Assembly: GCA_902472315.1 (NCBI GenBank)
Contig: CABRNM010000001.1
Location: 124,001-188,000, forward strand
DNA length: 64,000 nucleotides
Origin: an uncultured Collinsella sp.
GTDB taxonomy: Bacteria > Actinomycetota > Coriobacteriia > Coriobacteriales > Coriobacteriaceae
Direction of reading: 5' to 3'
The notes below the pieces were generated by a model that saw only the letters and a program-made list of their open reading frames with translations, was not told the origin of the DNA and searched no databases. The stretch's first letter is position 1; the number at the start of each line of letters is the position of its first letter. Positions 59,404 to 64,000 of the stretch are shown one piece after another. Made by a program: the position numbers and the translations under genes.

Positions 59404-61875
59404 CTACTGCGATGCAACCTGCGCAAGACGAGCGCTTGCGACTGCCGCCTGGCCGTAGGCGATGCAGCCGTCATTGACGGGTACGGTGTGGGGGACAAGG
59501 ACAGTAAGGCCTGCGCTTTTGAGCTCGCGGGCGAGGAGCTGAAGCAGAAGTCGGTTCATGAAGACGCCGCCCGAGAGCGCGACGGTGTCGATGCCCTCGT
59601 GCACGCAGATATCGCTGGCGATGCGCGCCGAGGAGCGCGCGACGGAGACATGGAAATCGAGTGCGAGCCTGTCGGCGGGCGCTCCGGCTTCAATTCCTCC
59701 CAAAAGTGCCTCAAAGAGTGCTTTCTGGTCCAGAACATAGGGGCCGTCCAGCCACGATGGGCCAGATGCGAAATAGCCGGCGTTGTTGTCGGGAAAATGG
59801 GCGATTTCGTTGTCGAGCGCGCGCCAGGCGGCAGCCTCAAGCTCGATGGCGGGTTCGCCCTCGTAGGTTGCCTTGTCGCAGATGCCCAGAATTGCTGCCG
59901 CGGCATCAAAGAGACGCCCCATGCTGCTGGTACGCGGGCTGTTGATGCCGCGCTCGATCATGGTGGCTGTCACGCTGCGCGTTTGCTCGTCGAGGCTGTC
60001 CAAAAGCCGAGCGGCACCTGGGTGCTCGAGCAGACCGAGCTCACTGAGCAGGGCAAAGGCGTTGCGGCGGGCGTCGCGCACGGAGGCCGCCCCGCCGGGG
60101 AGCGCCCAGGTGCGCAAATGCGCGGCGCGTTCAAAGCCGCCAAGGCTGGCAACAAGAAACTCGCCGCCCCAAATGGTCCCATCGGTGCCGGCGCCGGTGC
60201 CGTCAAAGGCGATGCCAAGGACGCGCGCGTCGGTTGTAAGCTGGCCCGCGGCGATGGCCTCGGCCATTACGCTCGCGATATGCGCATGATGGTGCTGCAC
60301 CTCGACGAGCGGCAGATTGCATTTTCGCGCCTGCTCGCGCGCCCACTGGCCCGATAGATAGCTGGGGTGTACATCGCAGGCCAAGGCGGCGGGCGCCAAA
60401 TCAAAGAGATCTTCCAAGCGCGTGCGCGCGGCGTTCCAGGCATCGAAGGTCCCGCCGTTTTCAACATCGCCGATATGCTGCGACACAAAACAGGGCGCCT
60501 CGCCGTTCGTCCCTTCACGTGTGAGCGCAATCGTGGCCTTTTGTTGTGGCCCGCAGGCGAGCACGCAGGACGGAGCGCCGTCGAGCGCCGGCAACGGCAG
60601 CGGCTGGGGTGCATATCCCCGAGCGCGGCGCACGGGCATAACGGCGCCGTCGACCACGCGCACCACGGAATCGTCATAGCGCGAGAGAATCGCGCGGTCG
60701 TTACCGAGCAACGCGTCGGCGATGCCGGCGGCAACGAGGTGTTCCCAGGCAAGGTCGTCGTCGGTCTCGATGGGTTCTTCGCTCAGGTTTCCGCTGGTCA
60801 TGACGAGCGCGTGCATACCGCAGACTTCTGCCGCGGCAAGCAACAGATGTTGAAGCGGCGTATAGGGGAGCATGACGCCGAGCTCGGGCAGGTCGTGCGC
60901 GACAGATGGCGCGAGGGCGAGGATGTCGGGGGAACCGTCGTTGTCCTCGCTAACAGTGCGCCGGCGCAGCAGCACGATGGGGCGGATACTGCCGGCGAGC
61001 AGATCGCGTTCAGCATCATCGATATGACACAGGCGCTCGGTATCAGCAAGACTACGTACCATGACGGCAAGTGGTTTGTTGCTGCGGCGTTTGCGACGGC
61101 GCAACTCGGCCACCGCCTGCTCGTTGGCAGCGTCACAGGCTAGATGGAATCCGCCCAGGCCCTTGATGGCGACGATGCCACCGCTGGCCAGCAGCTCAAC
61201 GCAGCGCTCGATGATAGCGTCGCTGGCCTCGCGTGTGGTGCCGACGGCCGGTGTCGCGGACGAATTCCCGCACGCATTGCCGTTTACAGCCTCGCGCCAC
61301 GTAATATGCGGCCCGCAATCAAAGCAGGCATCGGGCTGCGCGTGAAAACGCCGGTCGAGTGGGTCGACATACTCCGCAGCACACTTGGGACACATGGGAA
61401 AACAATCCATCGACGTGGCCGCTCGGTCATAAGGCAGCGATCGGATGATGGTAAAGCGTGGGCCGCAGTTAGTGCAGTTGATAAAGGGGTAGTGATAGCG
61501 TCGGTCGGCGGGATCGAACAACTCGCGCAGGCAATCGTCACAGGTGGCGATATCGGGCGAGACGAGCGTCGTGTGCGCGGTCTGGTCCTGCGACGCCACA
61601 ATGTGAAAGCCCTGCTCATCGGCAGCGCTCCAGCCGCCAGGCTCCAAATCCGCAATATCGACTCGCTCAACGCGAGCTGCCGCAGGCGCATGCTCAGAAA
61701 GCGCGGCAACAAAAGCATCGAGCGCATCGGCCAAAGCGTGCGCCTCGATATGCACGCCGTCGCCCGCATTGAGCACCCATCCGCAAATGCCATGCGCCAT
61801 GGCCTCGCGATACACAAACGGTCGCATGCCAACGCCCTGCACAATGCCCGTCACATGAATATGCACATGCCGCAT
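59404..61875 (-). CDS. hypF: Carbamoyltransferase HypF
   Basis: An 823-residue protein with the full domain series. An acylphosphatase domain (~1-90, VTGIVQGVGMRPFVYREA) precedes two zinc fingers (~105-180, CDDC...CTNC and CPKC...CFDC), a YrdC-like domain (~215-400, LASGGIVAIKGLGGFHLACDA) and a Kae1-like domain (~410-815, VEVQHHHAHIASVMAE, VALSGGVFMNRLL). It uses carbamoyl phosphate and ATP to carbamoylate HypE. GAGGGG precedes this ATG; an in-frame start nine codons earlier is less likely. Confidence 0.94.
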   Translation of the reverse strand: MRHVHIHVTGIVQGVGMRPFVYREAMAHGICGWVLNAGDGVHIEAHALADALDAFVAALSEHAPAAARVERVDIADLEPGGWSAADEQGFHIVASQDQTAHTTLVSPDIATCDDCLRELFDPADRRYHYPFINCTNCGPRFTIIRSLPYDRAATSMDCFPMCPKCAAEYVDPLDRRFHAQPDACFDCGPHITWREAVNGNACGNSSATPAVGTTREASDAIIERCVELLASGGIVAIKGLGGFHLACDAANEQAVAELRRRKRRSNKPLAVMVRSLADTERLCHIDDAERDLLAGSIRPIVLLRRRTVSEDNDGSPDILALAPSVAHDLPELGVMLPYTPLQHLLLAAAEVCGMHALVMTSGNLSEEPIETDDDLAWEHLVAAGIADALLGNDRAILSRYDDSVVRVVDGAVMPVRRARGYAPQPLPLPALDGAPSCVLACGPQQKATIALTREGTNGEAPCFVSQHIGDVENGGTFDAWNAARTRLEDLFDLAPAALACDVHPSYLSGQWAREQARKCNLPLVEVQHHHAHIASVMAEAIAAGQLTTDARVLGIAFDGTGAGTDGTIWGGEFLVASLGGFERAAHLRTWALPGGAASVRDARRNAFALLSELGLLEHPGAARLLDSLDEQTRSVTATMIERGINSPRTSSMGRLFDAAAAILGICDKATYEGEPAIELEAAAWRALDNEIAHFPDNNAGYFASGPSWLDGPYVLDQKALFEALLGGIEAGAPADRLALDFHVSVARSSARIASDICVHEGIDTVALSGGVFMNRLLLQLLARELKSAGLTVLVPHTVPVNDGCIAYGQAAVASARLAQVASQ

Positions 61876-61898
61876 GCGACACCCCTCATCAAAACCGA

Positions 61899-61969
61899 CC
61901 AAATAGGGACAGGTTTATTTTGGTAGGTAAAACTTCTAAACCTGCCAAAACAAACCTGTCCCTATTTGG
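61899..61969. repeat. GGGACAGG-family hairpin, copy 3, between nikR and hypF
   Basis: 25-nt arms (61899-61923 and 61945-61969) with one mismatch, beginning CCAAATAGGGACAGGTTT, and a 21-nt loop. It lies just before hypF on the transcribed strand, 24 nt from its start, so it could act in the 5' leader of hypF. Confidence 0.85.
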
Positions 61970-61992
61970 CAGGTGCGCTGCGGGAAATCCCG

Positions 61993-62502
61993 CTACAGCC
62001 CCAGGCTCTGCTTGGTGGCGGCGCACGTGAGCTCGCCGTGCTTAACGCCGCGCAGGCCCAGCAGGCGGTCGGCTAGTTCGTAGACGCGCTCGCCGCGACC
62101 CTTGAGTGCCAGGATTTCCAAGCAGTTGTGGTGATCCAAATGCACGTGCATCGTCGATACGATCTCGTCGGTGTAGTCGTGCTGCACCTCGTCCAGGCGG
62201 CGCGTCAGATCGCCGGTGTGATGGTCGTAGATCATGGTGAGCGACCCGATAACGTGCTCATCGGGCGTGCGCATCTGCTCTTTGGCGATCGAGGCGCGAA
62301 TCAAATCGCGCACGGCCTCGGAGCGGTTGGCCACGTCGCCGCGGCGCGCGATCTGCTCGTCAAAACGGCGCAGCAGGTCGTCGGGTGCGGTAACCGAAAA
62401 ACGGACCAGCTCGGAGCCGGAGCCGCAACGGCAGCTCGCCTCGTCGCCCGTGCCGTTGCGGTGGTCGTGCCCGCAGCCGTGCTCGTGTTCGTGTTCGGAC
62501 AC
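61993..62502 (-). CDS. nikR: NikR-like nickel-responsive regulator
   Basis: A 169-residue protein. A His/Cys-rich N-terminus (HEHEHGCGHDH...SCRCGSG, ~3-30) precedes a ribbon-helix-helix DNA-binding segment (VRFSVTAPDDLLRRFDEQIARRG, NRSEAVRDLIR) and an ACT-like metal domain with HVHLDHHNCLEILALKG, the conserved His and Cys ligands for Ni2+. NikR represses nickel uptake or hydrogenase genes when nickel binds. The extra His-rich leader is unusual for NikR and may store or sense nickel. It lies upstream of the hyp genes and 1 nt after a small helical protein gene. Confidence 0.88.
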   Translation of the reverse strand: MSEHEHEHGCGHDHRNGTGDEASCRCGSGSELVRFSVTAPDDLLRRFDEQIARRGDVANRSEAVRDLIRASIAKEQMRTPDEHVIGSLTMIYDHHTGDLTRRLDEVQHDYTDEIVSTMHVHLDHHNCLEILALKGRGERVYELADRLLGLRGVKHGELTCAATKQSLGL

Positions 62503-62503
62503 C

Positions 62504-62752
62504 CTACACCAGCTTTACGGAGCCGACGGAGTTGTGGTCAGCCTCGATGGCTTCCTCGTAGCCCTCGAGCGCGTCATGCGCCTCGTGCAGTGCGGTCATG
62601 GCAGCTTCGAGCTTGGCGCCAATGCGCTCCATGTCAAAATTCTCGGTCGAATGCAGCAGCTGATGGCTCCACTCGTGGGCGAGCTCGATGGTGTCGTCGA
62701 CCTGCTTGACGCTCATGGCAAGCTGGCTCATGTTCATTCCGACGTCATGCAT
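62504..62752 (-). CDS. Small all-helical protein upstream of nikR
   Basis: An 82-residue acidic protein predicted to form two amphipathic helices (VKQVDDTIELAHEWSHQLLHST and MERIGAKLEAAMTALHEAHDALEGYEEAIEADH). It contains six His residues, two of them spaced as H-x3-H. No family is recognised. AAGGAG is 7 nt before the ATG. The stop is 1 nt before nikR, so they are co-translated. A role in nickel handling or hydrogenase assembly is inferred from context only. Confidence 0.7.
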   Translation of the reverse strand: MHDVGMNMSQLAMSVKQVDDTIELAHEWSHQLLHSTENFDMERIGAKLEAAMTALHEAHDALEGYEEAIEADHNSVGSVKLV

Positions 62753-62830
62753 GTGAGATCTCCTTATGTTCGGGGCAATCCAGTGGTTCAGATTCTACTA
62801 CGCCCGCGCGGGGCACTACCGCATAAGAAA

Positions 62831-62861
62831 ACGGGTGCGAGTCTGTGTGACCCGCACCCGT
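62831..62861 (-). terminator. Terminator of thioredoxin gene
   Basis: A perfect 9-bp stem ACGGGTGCG/CGCACCCGT; on the minus strand it is followed by TTTTCTTATG. It separates the thioredoxin gene from the nikR/hyp operon. Confidence 0.75.
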
Positions 62862-62983
62862 TCACTGGGGGCTGTTTGTGACTACCATACTATCCGTGGT
62901 CGCATGCGGTGCACCCAGAAGTCCGGCGAGCGGTGCAAAAGCGCTCATGGACGGCGGCAGGACGTCAAAATGTAACCAGCGTA

Positions 62984-63304
62984 TTACAGGTGCTTCTCCA
63001 GCAGTGCCTGCAGTCTTGCCTTGGGCAGCGCGCCGACCGAGCGGTCGACCTCCTCGCCGTTCTTAAAGACAACCAGCGTGGGGATGCTCATAACGCCAAA
63101 CTTCATGGCCAGGTCCTGATTGTCGTCAACGTTGCATTTGGCGACGGCAAGCTTGCCGGCCAGCTCGTCGGCCACTTCGTCAACGATGGGCGAGAGCGAA
63201 CGGCAGGGACCGCACCACGGTGCCCAAAAATCAACCAGCACGGGAAGGCTGCCGTTAACGACGGAATCGAAGTTCTCGGGGGTAATCTGCTTAATGTCAG
63301 CCAT
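62984..63304 (-). CDS. trxA: Thioredoxin
   Basis: A 106-residue thioredoxin of normal length: VDFWAPWCGPCRSLSPIVDE with the WCGPC active site, NVDDNQDLAMKFGVMSIPTLVVFKNGE with the cis-Pro. It reduces protein disulfides using thioredoxin reductase. The ATG with GGAGG 5 nt upstream is selected; longer in-frame starts overlap that SD. Confidence 0.95.
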   Translation of the reverse strand: MADIKQITPENFDSVVNGSLPVLVDFWAPWCGPCRSLSPIVDEVADELAGKLAVAKCNVDDNQDLAMKFGVMSIPTLVVFKNGEEVDRSVGALPKARLQALLEKHL

Positions 63305-63406
63305 GGTGACCTCCATAGTGCGACGCGGCTCGGCCGCGTAAAACTCAGTACGACCGTGCTTATACCCAACGGCCCGTAATGCAACCACTCGCAGGCGGCT
63401 CTTTTA

Positions 63407-63412
63407 TATAAT
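63407..63412 (+). promoter_or_regulatory. -10 element of the last gene
   Basis: A perfect TATAAT within TTTTATATAATGG, 29 nt before the start codon. The -35 is weak. Confidence 0.5.
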
Positions 63413-63440
63413 GGTGGGCACGCAAACGATTGGAGAGCGC

Positions 63441-64000
63441 ATGCCCACGTCACAAAGCCAGAAAAAAGAAGCTATCGCCCAGGCGACCGAGCAGGAGCTC
63501 GCATCGCTCGCGGGTCGCGGCGTGCGTATCGCGGGCAACGCGTGCTCGCCGATCGTACTGGTCAAAGGCGATTTGGACGAGGCCGAGCGTTCGGGTGGCG
63601 AGCTTGCCGCCGGCCCGGATGGCGCGGCGTTGCGCAAGGCGCTTGGGGCCATCGGCTACGCGCCCGAGGATTTTTGCGTGCTGGCAAGCGTCGCCGGCGC
63701 GGGCGATGGGGCGGTCGCGATAGGCGAGGGCCTGCCGTGTGAGCTGTTCCGCGAGGCGCTCGAGGCCTTGGACCCCGAGGCGGTCCTGCTGTTGGACGAT
63801 CGCGCGGCCGATACCATGCGCGAGACCTATGCCGACATGCTCGTGGCAATCGACGACTTCGATACCGCCATGCTCAAGCCCGGCTTGGTCGCCCATGTGC
63901 AGGGTCGTCGCGTGCTCGCGCTCGACGGTTTTGAGGCGGCGCTGACCGACAAAGCGGCCAAGCAGCGCATGTGGGCCTATATCAAGCAGCTGACCCCGGC
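63441..64000 (+). CDS. Uracil-DNA glycosylase-like protein, partial (3' end outside window)
   Basis: The frame starts at an ATG with GGAGAG 4-6 nt upstream and is still open at the right edge (186 codons seen). GPDGAALRKALGAIGYAPEDFCVLAS resembles the family IV/V UDG stretch that reads GxAGxLLDxxLxxIGL...V...N, and REALEALDPEAVLLLDDRAADTMRE resembles the E..L....P..VVLLG..A segment. The catalytic GEAPG and HPS motifs are not visible; the matching places read VLVKGD and LDGFEAAL. It may be an inactive relative. The assignment is by eye and tentative. Confidence 0.4.
   Translation, partial: MPTSQSQKKEAIAQATEQELASLAGRGVRIAGNACSPIVLVKGDLDEAERSGGELAAGPDGAALRKALGAIGYAPEDFCVLASVAGAGDGAVAIGEGLPCELFREALEALDPEAVLLLDDRAADTMRETYADMLVAIDDFDTAMLKPGLVAHVQGRRVLALDGFEAALTDKAAKQRMWAYIKQLTP

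Overview
The window looks like chromosome of a high-GC, anaerobic gut actinobacterium of the class Coriobacteriia, most likely Collinsella or a close relative. This is inferred from strongly GC3-biased coding, an energy-converting [NiFe] hydrogenase with its hyp maturation genes, LuxS, a DUF362 ferredoxin, HisKA_3/LuxR two-component systems, and many short intergenic hairpin repeats. No sequence search was possible. No rRNA, tRNA, CRISPR array, intact insertion sequence or prophage was recognised.

Layout. 0-4 kb: the 3' end of a large surface protein, an AlbA_2/ATP-binding regulator enclosed by a near-perfect 60-bp direct repeat, and a lone transposase-type HTH protein. 4.1-9.8 kb: a five-gene operon for an Ech/Hyf-like membrane-bound hydrogenase in which the antiporter-like and NuoH-like membrane subunits are one fused 960-residue protein. 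9.9-10.3 kb: two long-armed inverted-repeat elements. 10.4-19.2 kb: a histidine kinase/response regulator pair divergent from an ABC-2 exporter, then a MacB/FtsX-type ABC system. 19.3-27.7 kb: DUF362 ferredoxin, alpha/beta hydrolase, hemolysin III, CNNM/CorC protein, a stand-alone CphA-N-like protein, YtxH and PRC-barrel proteins, and a NodB-fold protein that has lost its metal ligands. 27.8-31.1 kb: a PRC-MgtE_N-CBS membrane protein coupled to an atypical NRAMP protein, probably for magnesium. 31.2-38.8 kb: acyltransferase/SGNH protein, ribokinase, nucleoside hydrolase, LuxS, a DUF4867-like protein with a clear promoter and operator, and a GH1 phospho-beta-glucosidase. 38.9-42.9 kb: a three-gene membrane signalling operon. 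43-47.3 kb: a zinc-ribbon/SPFH operon like Bacillus ydjGHI. 48-51 kb: a magnesium P-type ATPase with a long leader holding a 23-codon upstream ORF. 51.2-56 kb: pyrE, a Fic protein bracketed by a matched pair of hairpins, a truncated RpiR gene, EIIA-Glc and a lipoprotein. 56-62.8 kb: phosphoglycolate phosphatase-like HAD, hypE, hypD, hypC, hypF, a NikR-like regulator and a small helical protein. The end holds thioredoxin and a partial, possibly UDG-like gene.

How the parts fit. The hydrogenase would couple ferredoxin oxidation to H2 formation and ion pumping. The hyp genes 47 kb away build its NiFe centre and the NikR-like protein would match nickel supply. Magnesium is a second theme: the MgtE-like/NRAMP pair and the MgtA-type ATPase each have a long leader with a candidate short upstream ORF.

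The most unusual content is non-coding. A two-copy element of about 150 nt sits 1-2 nt after the stop codons of pyrE and a lipoprotein gene and has stems supported by compensatory changes. Several families of long-armed hairpins occur, some in tandem and some bracketing accessory genes. These are the best candidates here for something undescribed.
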